A stretch of DNA of 42,927 nucleotides from Vicinamibacteria bacterium (GCA_022821235.1 JAJEEA010000393.1:1-42927); one strand, 5' to 3'; counted from the stretch's first letter, positions 16,789 through 25,161 are shown. Numbers and translations are program-made. Notes: generated by a model from the letters alone, not told the origin.

Positions 16789-17361
16789 TCATGGGCCGGG
16801 CGGCCTGCGGCGGCGTTCGCAGGCGTCCCTCACGAAGGCCTCGACCCGGGCGAACTCCGGCTCGACGGGAACTGCGTCCGGCAGGCCCGGCAGGTCCGCC
16901 CGAGCATCGAGATAGGCTATGGACGGCTTTCCGTAGCGCAGCGCCAGCCTCGCCTCGCTCGCGGTGCCGGCCGAGCCCGGCAGGAAGATCAGGACGTCGG
17001 ACGACAGGACGTTCACGTGGTTGCGCGAGCGTTCGTCGCCGCCGCGTGCCCCGAGGCTGTCGAGATGCGTGCCGACCACGATCTCGACCCACGGGTTCGG
17101 GTAGCCCGGCGGCGGCCGGCCCGCGGCCCCATCGATGTCGCCGCCGCCGCGCGCCGGCAGGATGCCGATGGCGAGGCCGCGGCGATCCGGCACGCCGACG
17201 AACGCCTCGGTGACGGCCGCCATCACCCCCGGGCCGCCGCCCGTCAGCAGATGATAGCCGGCGCGGGCGATCCACTGCCCGACGCGCCGCGACCGTGCCG
17301 AATGCGGCTCGCGGCTCGCGCCCATGACGCCGACGACGGGTCGTCGCGCAATCGCTGTCAT
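16789..17361 (-). CDS. LOG-family (Rossmann-like) protein
   Basis: About 190 residues of the LOG/SLOG nucleotide-binding superfamily, like the TIGR00725 group. The opening RRPVVGVMGAS strand is followed by a TGGGPGVMAAVTEAF phosphate loop and the signature PGSAGTASEARLAL, which corresponds to the PGGxGTxxE motif of LOG proteins with GG replaced by GS. LOG enzymes release cytokinin bases or split nucleoside monophosphates; many bacterial members are of unknown substrate. The ATG at 17361 is preferred because the protein then begins directly at the first strand; a TTG at 17373 would add four residues. Confidence 0.75.
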   Translation of the reverse strand: MTAIARRPVVGVMGASREPHSARSRRVGQWIARAGYHLLTGGGPGVMAAVTEAFVGVPDRRGLAIGILPARGGGDIDGAAGRPPPGYPNPWVEIVVGTHLDSLGARGGDERSRNHVNVLSSDVLIFLPGSAGTASEARLALRYGKPSIAYLDARADLPGLPDAVPVEPEFARVEAFVRDACERRRRPPGP

Positions 17362-17670
17362 CGAACCGAACAACCGTCGTGCAACCCGGCGGCGGCAGCG
17401 CCCCGCCTTTGCACCGAGACCGGCGAGGGCGCGTGACTCGGGGTGTCGTCGACCGTACTCGTCATCGCGGGCGCCGTGGGGCTCGTGCCCTCATCCGGCC
17501 GATCCGCTGAACGGCGGTGCGCCGAGCGAGGCGTGGCGCCGGGGGACCCGGCGCTCTACCGCCTGATCCCGCCGCGACGGCACTGCCTTCAGCGGCCGAT
17601 GGGCGGCACTGCCTCAGCGGCCGATGGGCGGCGATGCCGAGCCCGGAAGCCGAGCGGCCTCTGCTCGGGG
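17362..17670. other. Intergenic region with a tandem repeat
   Basis: No convincing gene is seen in these 309 bases between the LOG-family gene and the first GDPDLQG-family gene. The main structure is a tandem repeat at 17579-17631. The remainder shows no promoter or tRNA that I can support. Confidence 0.5.
17579..17631. repeat. Tandem duplication of a 26-27 base unit
   Basis: GGCACTGCCTTCAGCGGCCG... is followed directly by a second copy lacking one T (17605-17631); the two share the end GATGGGCGG. It sits in the gap downstream of the gene at 17671-18741. Confidence 0.6.
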
Positions 17671-18741
17671 CTATCGGGAGCCGCCCCCGGTGTCCCCGTC
17701 CTGTGCCGCTTCGGCCGCCTGCCGCTCGACGTTCCTCGCCACCTCGAGGATGTGCCGGATGTCGTGGTTCCCTTCGTGGCACGCGTACTCGTAGAGGGGG
17801 CCTTCGCGCCTCATCAGCGGGAACTCCACGCTCCAGGGCTGCGCCCACGTCCTGTCGTCCCGCACCGTGAACTCGTAGCGAATCGTCTCCGTGTCGACCC
17901 GGGTGAAGCGCTCGACCACGTGCAGCGCCTCCGTCGACCCTTCGTAGTGGGTCTTCTCGTTGAAGTTGACGGTGTCCACGACCAGCGTGTCGCCTTCCCA
18001 GCGCCCGCGCGAGTCGCCCGGCCACTGCCGGATGCGCGACGGCAGGTGGGGTGCGCCGAGAGGAATGATGCGGGGCGGGTTGTTGCTCATCTCCTGCATG
18101 ACGACGACGTGGTCGGGGGTCTGGAAGATCTGGAGCATGTCGTTGTAGGACGGCGGCACCATCGGGGGGCCCTCGTGCCGCCACACCAGGCAGCGCTCCT
18201 GCAGGGTGCGGGTGTGGTAGCCCTCGTACGACGGCTCGTCGAGGTTGTAGACGAGATGGCGGCTGGCCTCCCGGCGCTTCGCCTCGCGCTCCACTGCCTC
18301 GGGGACGCGGGGCGGGATCCGCCCGTTGGGCGGGTCGACGATCAGCGACGTGCGCCGGCTCGAGAACGTCTTCCGCCGCTCCTCGGTCAGCCAGATGGCG
18401 TTGTCGTAGTGGATGTTCTCCTGCGTCTGGCGGGTCACCGCCCGCCGCTCCTCTTCCGTCCCGGCTGCGAGGATGGCGCGCGCCCGCAGGGGGTCGACCC
18501 CGTCCTCGGCCACGAGGGCGGCCAGCTCGGCCGCTTCCTCCTCGGTCAGGAAGGCTCGGTCGGCCACCGTCTCGGGGCGCTCCAGCGGCGTATAGGTGGC
18601 GCTGGTCCAGATGCCCTGCAGGTCGGGGTCGCCCCAGGGCGTCCGTGGCCCGGCGCTCTCGGCCGGCTGGCCCGCCACGGTGAGAGGAAGCACGCCCGCG
18701 ATGACCGCGGCCGGCAGGGAAAGACCGTATCGTCGGCTCAT
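17671..18741 (-). CDS. Exported protein of an unrecognised GDPDLQG family (copy A)
   Basis: A 356-residue protein with a signal peptide (SLPAAVIAGVLPLTVAGQ) and no family I can name. It shares many blocks with the divergent gene at 19057-20040: PWGDPDLQGIW, TPLERP, RTSLIVDPPNGRIPP, MLQIFQTPDHVVVMQE, PRIIPL, GDSRGRWEGDTLVVDT, ERFTRVDTETI and YEYACHEGNHDI. Such conserved Trp, Asp and His blocks on an exported chain suggest a folded, perhaps beta-rich, periplasmic domain. A start further upstream would run through the ATPase remnant and the neighbour, so ATG 18741 is chosen; it matches the other copy's signal peptide. Function unknown. Confidence 0.8.
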   Translation of the reverse strand: MSRRYGLSLPAAVIAGVLPLTVAGQPAESAGPRTPWGDPDLQGIWTSATYTPLERPETVADRAFLTEEEAAELAALVAEDGVDPLRARAILAAGTEEERRAVTRQTQENIHYDNAIWLTEERRKTFSSRRTSLIVDPPNGRIPPRVPEAVEREAKRREASRHLVYNLDEPSYEGYHTRTLQERCLVWRHEGPPMVPPSYNDMLQIFQTPDHVVVMQEMSNNPPRIIPLGAPHLPSRIRQWPGDSRGRWEGDTLVVDTVNFNEKTHYEGSTEALHVVERFTRVDTETIRYEFTVRDDRTWAQPWSVEFPLMRREGPLYEYACHEGNHDIRHILEVARNVERQAAEAAQDGDTGGGSR

Positions 18742-18911
18742 GGCACGTCCTCCACGCATGTGGTCCACGCAATCGGCATCATGCCCTGCAGAAGCCGCGA
18801 CTTGCCGCACCGCCGCCGCCCGTAGACGACAATCAGGGAGCCGCCCGGCCGGGACAGAGCCCGTTGCAGACGCGCGAGCTCGCGAACACGGTCGAGGAAC
18901 GGAAGCCGCAT
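18738..18911 (-). pseudogene. Remnant of an AAA ATPase gene (N-terminal fragment)
   Basis: The frame opens MRLPFLDRVRELARLQRALS and continues to a Walker A loop, YGRRRCGKSRLL, then ends after 57 residues. This is the start of the small prokaryotic ATPases of the archaeal-ATPase/DUF234 type, which normally run to several hundred residues; Walker B and all later parts are missing. After GKSRLLQG the sequence no longer resembles the family. The TGA stop overlaps the ATG of the next gene. It is most simply the scar of a deletion or failed insertion. Upstream, 18912-18965 is unusually A+T-rich for this window. Confidence 0.65.
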
Positions 18912-18932
18912 GGCATAAATTGTGCTTCTGGA

Positions 18933-18943
18933 ACATTATGTTT
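18933..18943. promoter_or_regulatory. Perfect 11-base palindrome upstream of the ATPase remnant
   Basis: AACATTATGTT reads the same on both strands apart from its central base and lies about 22 bases ahead of the remnant's ATG, within the A+T-rich patch of the divergent gap. It could be an operator surviving from the lost gene. No direct evidence of function. Confidence 0.3.
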
Positions 18944-19056
18944 GTAAAGCCATATAGAGGCGCAGAGACATCTTGCGGGCGTCGGATTCGTGAGCCATCA
19001 TGCGCACCAGCTTGCCCACGGGCTTCCGCCACGGGCTTCTGGAACGGGAGGACGAC

Positions 19057-20040
19057 ATGGTCCAGCGAGGATGCGCCGCACTGATCGTGATCGCCGTCGC
19101 GCTGGCCCCCGCGCCGGCGGGCGGCCAGCCCCCGCCCGCGGAACCGGCCGCGTCGGCCGCCCCCCGGACCCCCTGGGGCGACCCAGACCTGCAGGGGCAG
19201 TGGAACAGTCAGACATCGACCCCGCTCGAGCGGCCGGCCGAGGGGCCGCTCGCAGACCGCGAGACGCTGCCGATCGAGGAGGCAGCGACCATCGAGGCGA
19301 CCAACCGGGCCAACTTCGACCTGCCGCCGCCCGAGGGCAGCGTGGGCAACTACAACGCCTTCTGGCGCGACGTGGGCCGGGCCCTGCCCCGGACGTCGCT
19401 CATCGTCGACCCGCCGGACGGGCGCATCCCCCCGCTGTCGGCGGAGGGCCGCGCGAGAATCGAGGCCGAGCGCGCCGAGCGGAGCACGCGGGGGCCGTCC
19501 AACTCGCCCGACACCTACACCGACCTCAGCCCCTGGACCCGCTGCATCTCGCGCGGGTGGAACGGCATCGGGAGCTGGTACAGCAGCAACTACCAGATCT
19601 TCCAGACGCCCGGCTACGTCGTCGTCTTCCAGGAGCTCATCCACGAGCCGCGCATCATCCCCCTCGACGGGCGGCCGCACTTGCCGCCGTCCGTCACCCA
19701 GTGGATGGGCGACTCGCGCGGCCGCTGGGAGGGGGACACCCTCGTCGTCGAGACGACCAACTTCGACCCCAAGACCAGCTACCAGGGCTCGCGCGACACC
19801 CTGCACCTCACCGAGCGCTACACGCGCGTCGACGCCGACACCATCGACTACCGGTTCACCGTCGACGACCCGCGGACGTTCACCCGGCCCTGGACCGTGT
19901 CTCGGCCCATGACCCGCATCTCGGACCGCGTGTCGATCTTCGAGTACGCGTGCCACGAGGGGAACTACTCGATGGCCGGCATCCTCGCCGGCGCCCGCGC
20001 GGAGGAGCGGGCGGCGGCGGCGGCCGAGTCATCGAGGTGA
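19057..20040 (+). CDS. Exported protein of an unrecognised GDPDLQG family (copy B)
   Basis: A 327-residue paralogue of the gene at 17671-18741, divergently transcribed from it. The signal peptide (CAALIVIAVALAPAPAGGQ) is followed by PWGDPDLQGQW, TPLERP, RTSLIVDPPDGRIPP, NYQIFQTPGYVVVFQE, PRIIPLDGRPHLPPS, GDSRGRWEGDTLVVET, ERYTRVDADTI and FEYACHEGNYSM. The middle differs: copy B has NYNAFWRDVG where copy A has the longer WLTEERRKTFSS region. A GGGAGGA ribosome site at 19045-19051 supports ATG 19057 over an in-frame ATG at 19000. Function unknown; probably periplasmic. Confidence 0.8.
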   Translation: MVQRGCAALIVIAVALAPAPAGGQPPPAEPAASAAPRTPWGDPDLQGQWNSQTSTPLERPAEGPLADRETLPIEEAATIEATNRANFDLPPPEGSVGNYNAFWRDVGRALPRTSLIVDPPDGRIPPLSAEGRARIEAERAERSTRGPSNSPDTYTDLSPWTRCISRGWNGIGSWYSSNYQIFQTPGYVVVFQELIHEPRIIPLDGRPHLPPSVTQWMGDSRGRWEGDTLVVETTNFDPKTSYQGSRDTLHLTERYTRVDADTIDYRFTVDDPRTFTRPWTVSRPMTRISDRVSIFEYACHEGNYSMAGILAGARAEERAAAAAESSR

Positions 20041-20138
20041 TGCGCCAGCCGGTCGGCCGGCGGGCATGGAGGAGCCCGGTGACAAGTCGGCGGGAGGTCT
20101 GCAGCCCGATTCAGCGGGCAGCGGGCGTAGTCGCGCCG

Positions 20139-20165
20139 CGGAGCGCCGATCCGACTGGCGCTCCG
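20139..20165 (+). terminator. Hairpin after the GDPDLQG gene, copy B
   Basis: A perfect 9-bp stem (CGGAGCGCC and GGCGCTCCG) with a 9-base loop, about 100 bases after the stop. No T tract follows, so it may end transcription only weakly or serve mRNA stability. Confidence 0.4.
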
Positions 20166-20241
20166 TAACGATGGGCGCATCCGGGTGCGGCGGCGAACAC
20201 CGAGCCATCGAGAGCAGGGCGGGATGGGCGCAGAGTAGGAT

Positions 20242-20778
20242 GTGGCCGTGTCCGACACGCGCGCCAACGTCGATCGGCCGTCCGGGGCCGGACGCCCGGA
20301 CGCCGCGGGCGAAGGCCTCGACGCCCGGGTCGCGCGGACCATGGCGGCGCTCGACGGGGCCGGTACGGTCGCGCTGTTCGGCTCGCACGCGAGGAACCGG
20401 GCGCGGCCGAACAGCGATCTCGACGTCGCCATTCTGCCCACGACGGCCGACCCCACGTGTCGCCGCCGGCTCGTGACGCGCGCGGCGGCCGCCCTTTCCG
20501 GTCTTGTTCCCAGTGGCCGCGTCGACGTCGTGCTCGTCGACGAGGCGCCCGAGTTGCTGCGACAGCGCATCTTCAAGCACGGCCGGGTGGTGATGCAGCG
20601 CAACCCGGCGGACTGGCGGGCGTGGCGGGTGCGGACGATGTGGGAGCACGGCGACCGCGAGCCCTACCGCCGAATGCTCCGACACGCCCAGGCCCGGCGA
20701 CTTGCGGCAGGGGGGACCGGTGGTCGATCGGGACGTGCTCTCGACTCGCTTGAACGCGCTCGAGGGCTATCTGGCTGA
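20242..20778 (+). CDS. mntA: MntA-like nucleotidyltransferase antitoxin
   Basis: About 178 residues with the minimal nucleotidyltransferase signature GSHARNRARPNSDLD near residues 47-61, which is the GSx10DxD motif of MntA-type proteins. In HEPN/MNT (type VII) modules this enzyme adds AMP to the HEPN toxin and so neutralises it. The HEPN gene overlaps its 3' end by 59 bases. The start is GTG at 20242 or GTG at 20248; a TAGGAT at 20236-20241 could be a -10 element giving a leaderless message from 20248. The C-terminal Arg-rich tail after residue 150 is unlike the family core. Confidence 0.82.
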   Translation: MAVSDTRANVDRPSGAGRPDAAGEGLDARVARTMAALDGAGTVALFGSHARNRARPNSDLDVAILPTTADPTCRRRLVTRAAAALSGLVPSGRVDVVLVDEAPELLRQRIFKHGRVVMQRNPADWRAWRVRTMWEHGDREPYRRMLRHAQARRLAAGGTGGRSGRALDSLERARGLSG

Positions 20779-21142
20779 TCTGCGCCCGTTCGCGAGGCGT
20801 TCACGCGACGAGTTCGTGCGCGAGTCCGGTCTGCACCATCTCGCCGAGCGGCTCCTGCACTTGGCGTGCGAGTGCGTGATCGACATCGCGCACCACATCA
20901 TCGCCGACGAGGGTTACCGGCAGCCGTCCACCTACCGGGATGCGATTGCGGTGCTCGCCGAGGAGGGCGTCGTCGATGACGCCCTGGCCGATCGCGTGGC
21001 TGCCTGGGTCGGCTTTCGCAACGTGCTGGCCCATGCCTATCTCGACATTGACCACGGCCGTTCGTACGATTCCATCGAGAGCGATCTCGGCGACTCGGCA
21101 GACTTCGCCCGGGCGGCCGCGAGGCTGTTGCCGGATGCCTGA
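20720..21142 (+). CDS. hepT: HEPN-domain RNase toxin (HepT-like, DUF86)
   Basis: A 140-residue all-helical protein of the HepT/DUF86 family, beginning VVDRDVLSTRLNALEGYLADLR and carrying the RNase motif RNVLAHAY (an Rx4H with the following Tyr). The Tyr is the residue modified by the partner MntA in studied systems. It lies downstream of mntA and overlaps it, the usual order and arrangement being either way round. GTG at 20720 is chosen because it follows a GGGGGGA stretch and gives the family's MVDRxVL start; a TTG at 20702 is less likely. Confidence 0.85.
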   Translation: MVDRDVLSTRLNALEGYLADLRPFARRSRDEFVRESGLHHLAERLLHLACECVIDIAHHIIADEGYRQPSTYRDAIAVLAEEGVVDDALADRVAAWVGFRNVLAHAYLDIDHGRSYDSIESDLGDSADFARAAARLLPDA

Positions 21143-21271
21143 GTGGACGCCGGAGAGGACCTGCGAATCGCAGACGCCGGTTCGACGCGGGCAGCGGCGC
21201 TCTGACGACGATGGCCGATCGCCGGTCGCACGGTCGCACGGAAGCGGGTGTTCCGGCGGCGGCATTTGGGG

Positions 21272-21277
21272 TAGAAT
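21272..21277 (+). promoter_or_regulatory. Probable -10 element for the DUF1592 gene
   Basis: TAGAAT, preceded by GGG, lies 38 bases ahead of the ATG at 21315 in the gap after the toxin gene. TTCCGG at 21251 is the only -35 candidate, with a short 15-base spacer. Confidence 0.35.
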
Positions 21278-21314
21278 ACGCGCGGATTCGACCACCCGTA
21301 CCCTGGAGGCCCGG

Positions 21315-23750
21315 ATGACCGGAGGCCCGGAACGGATGCCACGAGGTCGGTTCGTGCGGTGTGCCCTCGTCCTCGTCGCGGGTCTCGCCCTGGCGCCGGC
21401 CGGCGCAGAAGCGCAGCCGGCGTCGTTTCCGTCCGCCGGCCTCGAATCGCCGGCCTCCGAACGGGCGGTCGTCGACCGGTACTGCGTCACCTGTCACAGC
21501 GACCGCCTGCAGACGGGCGGCCTCTCGCTCGAAGGCGTGGACCTCGCCGATATCGCCGGGCACGCTGACGTCTGGGAGAGAGTCGTCCGGAAGCTGCGCG
21601 CGGGCGCGATGCCTCCCCGGCCCCGGCCGCGTCCCGACGCCGAGACGCACGAGCGCCTGCTCGCCTACATCGAGACCGCCCTCGACGAGGCGGCGCGGGC
21701 CAACCCCGACCCCGGCCGCACCGAGACCTTCCGGCGGCTGAACCGGACCGAGTACCAGAACGCCATTCGCGACCTGCTCGCCCTGGAGATCGACGTCACC
21801 GCGCTGCTGCCGCGGGACGACGCCGCCTTCGGGTTCGACAACGTGGCCACCGGGGGCCTGTCGCCGACCCTGATTGAGCGTTATCTCGCCGCCGCGCGGA
21901 CGGTCAGCGAGCTGGCCGTCGGAAGCCGGGCGCCGGCCCCGGGGAGCCGGGTGGTCGTCGTGCCCGCCGACCGCACCCAGGAGGACCACGTCGACGGCCT
22001 GCCGTTCGGGACCCGCGGGGGCACCGTCGTCGAGCACGTCTTCCCGTTCGACGGCGAGTACGAGATCCAGGTCCGCCTGCAGCGCAACCGCAACGAGAAC
22101 GTCGAGGGGCTGACCGAGCCCCACGAGGTCGAGCTGACCCTCGACGGCGAGCGCCTGGGCCTGTTCACCATGGAGCCGAGCACCAACATGGTGATTCAGG
22201 CCAACGCCGAGTACTACGCCGACGAGGGCATCGACAACCACCTGAACGTCCGCCTGCCCGTCACGGCGGGGCCGCACCGGGTGGGCGCCGCGTTCATCAA
22301 GAAGAACTCGGCCCTCCTCGAGACGACCCGGCAGCCCTACGACGCCCACTTCAACATGGACCGCCACCCCCGGCAGCAGCCGGCGGTGCGCACCGTGTCG
22401 ATCGCGGGGCCGTTCGAGCCCACCGGCATCGGCGAGACGCCGAGCCGCGAGCGCGTCTTCTCGTGCCGGCCCGCGGACGACACCGCCGAGGAAGCCGAGG
22501 CGTGCGCGGCCGGGATCATCGCCTCGCTGGCCCGGCGCGCCTACCGGCGCCCCGTCGACTTCGGCGACATCGAGCAGTTGACCGGGTTCTATCGCGAGGG
22601 GTACGCCGAGGGCGGGTTCGAGGCGGGGGTGGAGACCGCGCTGCGGGCCCTGCTGACGAGCCCCGAGTTCCTGTTCCGCATCGAGCGCGACCCCGCGGGG
22701 GTGGAGCCGGGCACCGCGTACACCGTCAGCGACCTCGAGCTGGCCTCGCGCCTCTCGTTCTTCCTGTGGAGCAGCCTGCCCGACGACGAGCTGATCGACG
22801 CCGCGGCGGCGGGCCGCCTGCGCGAGCCCGCGGTGCTGCACGACCAGGTGCGGCGCATGCTGGCCGACCCGCGGGCCGGGACGCTGACCACGAACTTCGC
22901 GTCGCAGTGGCTGCACCTGCGGAACCTCGACGCCGTCACCCCCGACGCGCGCAACTTCCCCGACTTCGACGACAACCTGCGCCAGGGCTTCCGCACCGAG
23001 ACCCAGCTTCTGTTCAGGAGCGTCGTCGACGAGGACCGCAGCGTCACCGACCTGCTCACCGCCGACTACACGTTCCTCAACGAGCGGGTCGCGACCCACT
23101 ACGGGGTGCCGGGCATCTACGGCGACCACTTCCGCCGCGTCGCCCTGCCCGCCGGCAGCCCCCGCGCGGGCGTGCTCGGCCACGGGAGCATCCTGACCGT
23201 GACGTCCTACGCCACGCGGACCTCGCCGGTGCTGCGGGGCAAGTGGAGTCTCGAGAACCTGCTGGGGACGCCCCCGCCGCCCCCGCCGCCCAACGTGCCG
23301 CCGCTCGAGGAGAGCGCGTCGTCGACCGATGTCATGTCGATGCGCGAGCGGATGGTCGCCCACCGACAGAACCCCGCCTGCGCGGTCTGCCACCGCATCA
23401 TGGACCCGGCGGGGCTGTCGATGGAGAACTTCGACGCCATCGGCCGCTGGCGCGATGTCGAGGGCGAGGGCGGGGCACCGATCGACGCGTCCGGGAACCT
23501 GCCCGGGGGCGAGCTCTTCGACGGCGTCGCCGGCCTGCGCCGGGCCGTGCTCGACCGTCCGGACGTGTTCGTCGGCACCGTGACCGAGAAGCTTCTGATC
23601 TATGCGTTGGGGCGCGGCATCGAGCCTGCCGACGGCCCCGCCGTCCGGGCGATCGTCGACGCGGCGTCCCGCGACGACTATCGCTTCTCTTCGCTCATCC
23701 TCGGTATCGTCGAGAGCCCGCCCTTTCAGATGAGGAGATCGCAGTCATGA
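21315..23750 (+). CDS. Exported c-haem protein of the DUF1592/DUF1588 type
   Basis: An 811-residue exported protein with a signal peptide (residues about 14-34). It has a planctomycete-type cytochrome c module with CVTCH at residues 57-61, then the DUF1587, DUF1595, DUF1592, DUF1588 and DUF1585 domains in the usual order: ETFRRLNRTEYQNAIRDLL, YRRPVDFGDIEQLT, SRLSFFLWSSLPDDEL, SPVLRGKWSLENLLGTPPPPPP and GRGIEPADGPAVRAIV. A second CxxCH, CAVCH, is near residue 690. Function is not established in the family. The stop overlaps the DUF1552 start as ATGA, so the two proteins are made together; they are regularly paired in Acidobacteria and Planctomycetes. Confidence 0.88.
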   Translation: MTGGPERMPRGRFVRCALVLVAGLALAPAGAEAQPASFPSAGLESPASERAVVDRYCVTCHSDRLQTGGLSLEGVDLADIAGHADVWERVVRKLRAGAMPPRPRPRPDAETHERLLAYIETALDEAARANPDPGRTETFRRLNRTEYQNAIRDLLALEIDVTALLPRDDAAFGFDNVATGGLSPTLIERYLAAARTVSELAVGSRAPAPGSRVVVVPADRTQEDHVDGLPFGTRGGTVVEHVFPFDGEYEIQVRLQRNRNENVEGLTEPHEVELTLDGERLGLFTMEPSTNMVIQANAEYYADEGIDNHLNVRLPVTAGPHRVGAAFIKKNSALLETTRQPYDAHFNMDRHPRQQPAVRTVSIAGPFEPTGIGETPSRERVFSCRPADDTAEEAEACAAGIIASLARRAYRRPVDFGDIEQLTGFYREGYAEGGFEAGVETALRALLTSPEFLFRIERDPAGVEPGTAYTVSDLELASRLSFFLWSSLPDDELIDAAAAGRLREPAVLHDQVRRMLADPRAGTLTTNFASQWLHLRNLDAVTPDARNFPDFDDNLRQGFRTETQLLFRSVVDEDRSVTDLLTADYTFLNERVATHYGVPGIYGDHFRRVALPAGSPRAGVLGHGSILTVTSYATRTSPVLRGKWSLENLLGTPPPPPPPNVPPLEESASSTDVMSMRERMVAHRQNPACAVCHRIMDPAGLSMENFDAIGRWRDVEGEGGAPIDASGNLPGGELFDGVAGLRRAVLDRPDVFVGTVTEKLLIYALGRGIEPADGPAVRAIVDAASRDDYRFSSLILGIVESPPFQMRRSQS

Positions 23751-25087
23751 TGATCACCAAGATGGCCCTGCCGCGGCGGACGTTCCTGCGTGGTGCGGGA
23801 GCGGCCCTGGCCCTGCCGCTGCTCGACGCCATGGCGCCGGCGGCGTCGGCGCTGGCCAATACGGCCGCGCCGCGGCGGCTCGGCTACGTGTACATCCCGA
23901 TGGGGATGAACCCGGTGCCGTGGACGCCGTCCGAGACGGGCCGGCTGACCACGCTGTCGCCGACGCTGTCGCCGCTGCTGCCGAACCTCGAGAACGTGAC
24001 GGTGGTGACCAACCTCGAGATCAACGACGCGCACATCTCCGGGAACCACGCGTCGGCGAACTCGGCGTTCCTGACCTGCGTGCGCCCCAAGCGCACCGAG
24101 GGCAGCGACTACGTCAACGGCACTTCCGTCGACCAGATCGCGGCCCTCGAGGTCGGCCGCGACACCCCGCTGCCGTCGCTCGAGCTCGGCACCGACCTCA
24201 TCGCCCAGGTCGGCAACTGCGACAACGGGTTCGCCTGCGCCTACATGAACAGCCTGTCGTGGGCGTCGCCGACCGCGCCGAACCCGACCGAGGCGGACCC
24301 CCGCATCGTCTTCGAGCGCCTGTTCGGCAAGGGCGGCACCCCCGAGCAGCGCAAGGCGCAGCTCCACCGCGACCGCAGCATCCTCGACTGGGTGCTCGAC
24401 GACATGTCACGCCTGCAGTCGCAGCTCGGCGCCGGCGACCGCAACAAGGTGGCCGAGTATCTCGACACCGTCCGCGAGGTCGAGCGCCGCATCGAGCGGG
24501 CCGAGGCGTCGGCGGCCGCGTCGCCGCTGAGCGACCTCACCCGCCCCACGAGCGTGCCCGACGTCTGGGAGGACCACGTCAAGCTGATGTTCGACCTGCA
24601 GGTGCTCGCGCTGCGGGCCGACCTGACCCGGGTCGTCACGTTCCAGATGGCGCGCGAGGCGAGCACGCGGACCTATCCGCAGATCGGCGTGCCCGAGCCG
24701 CACCACCCGACGTCGCACCACCTCGACAACCCCGAGAAGCTGGCCCAGCTCGCGAAGATCAACCAGTACCACGTATCGCTCTTCGCCTATATGGTCGACC
24801 AGCTCGCGGCGACCGATGACGGCGACGGCAGCCTCCTCGACCACACCACCTACATGCTCGGCAGCGGCCTCGGCAACCCCAACGTGCACGACCACCGCAA
24901 CCTGCCGATCGTGGTGGCGAGCGGCGCGGGGTCGCGCATCGCCGGCGGGCGGCACGTCCAGTACGACGAGCTGACGCCGATGGCCAACCTGCACCTGACG
25001 CTGCTCGACGACGTGGGGGTGCACCTCGACGACTTCGCCGACAGCACCGGCCGCACCGGCGAGATCGTCGAGCCGTTGTCGCTGTAG
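23747..25087 (+). CDS. Tat-exported DUF1552 protein
   Basis: A 446-residue DUF1552 family protein. The N-terminus carries the twin-arginine motif PRRTFLRG followed by a hydrophobic run with ALPLLDAMAPAASA, a clear Tat signal, so it is exported folded and may carry a cofactor. The body shows the family's PRRLGYVYIPMGMNP, GNHASANSAFLT, SVDQIAA and LLDHTTYMLGSGLGNPNVHDHRNLPIVVASGAG blocks, which recall sulphatase/alkaline-phosphatase-like (DUF1501) folds. Function unknown. ATG 23747 overlaps the DUF1592 stop. A strong terminator follows at 25116. Confidence 0.88.
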   Translation: MMITKMALPRRTFLRGAGAALALPLLDAMAPAASALANTAAPRRLGYVYIPMGMNPVPWTPSETGRLTTLSPTLSPLLPNLENVTVVTNLEINDAHISGNHASANSAFLTCVRPKRTEGSDYVNGTSVDQIAALEVGRDTPLPSLELGTDLIAQVGNCDNGFACAYMNSLSWASPTAPNPTEADPRIVFERLFGKGGTPEQRKAQLHRDRSILDWVLDDMSRLQSQLGAGDRNKVAEYLDTVREVERRIERAEASAAASPLSDLTRPTSVPDVWEDHVKLMFDLQVLALRADLTRVVTFQMAREASTRTYPQIGVPEPHHPTSHHLDNPEKLAQLAKINQYHVSLFAYMVDQLAATDDGDGSLLDHTTYMLGSGLGNPNVHDHRNLPIVVASGAGSRIAGGRHVQYDELTPMANLHLTLLDDVGVHLDDFADSTGRTGEIVEPLSL

Positions 25088-25115
25088 CGCTCGGCGGGAG
25101 GCTGCAGCAGAAAGA

Positions 25116-25161
25116 ATCGCGGGCTGTCGGCCTCCCGGGGCCGGCAGCCCGCGAGTCGTTT
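25116..25161 (+). terminator. Rho-independent terminator after the DUF1592/DUF1552 pair
   Basis: A 16-bp stem (25116-25131 with 25138-25153, one G-T pair) and a six-base loop, followed by GTCGTTTT. This is the best terminator in the window and closes the two-gene unit. Confidence 0.8.

Noticed and set aside
17671-19956. One 761-residue minus-strand gene covering the first GDPDLQG gene and the ATPase remnant
   Set aside because: The part beyond 18741 lies opposite the second GDPDLQG gene and lacks its own features; ATG 18741 gives a normal signal peptide.
21143-21314. tRNA or small RNA in the gap after the toxin gene
   Set aside because: No cloverleaf or T-loop-like sequence; only a promoter-like element is supported.
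20898-23393. A minus-strand frame of 831 codons opposite the DUF1592 gene
   Set aside because: Antisense of a clear gene; no family features.
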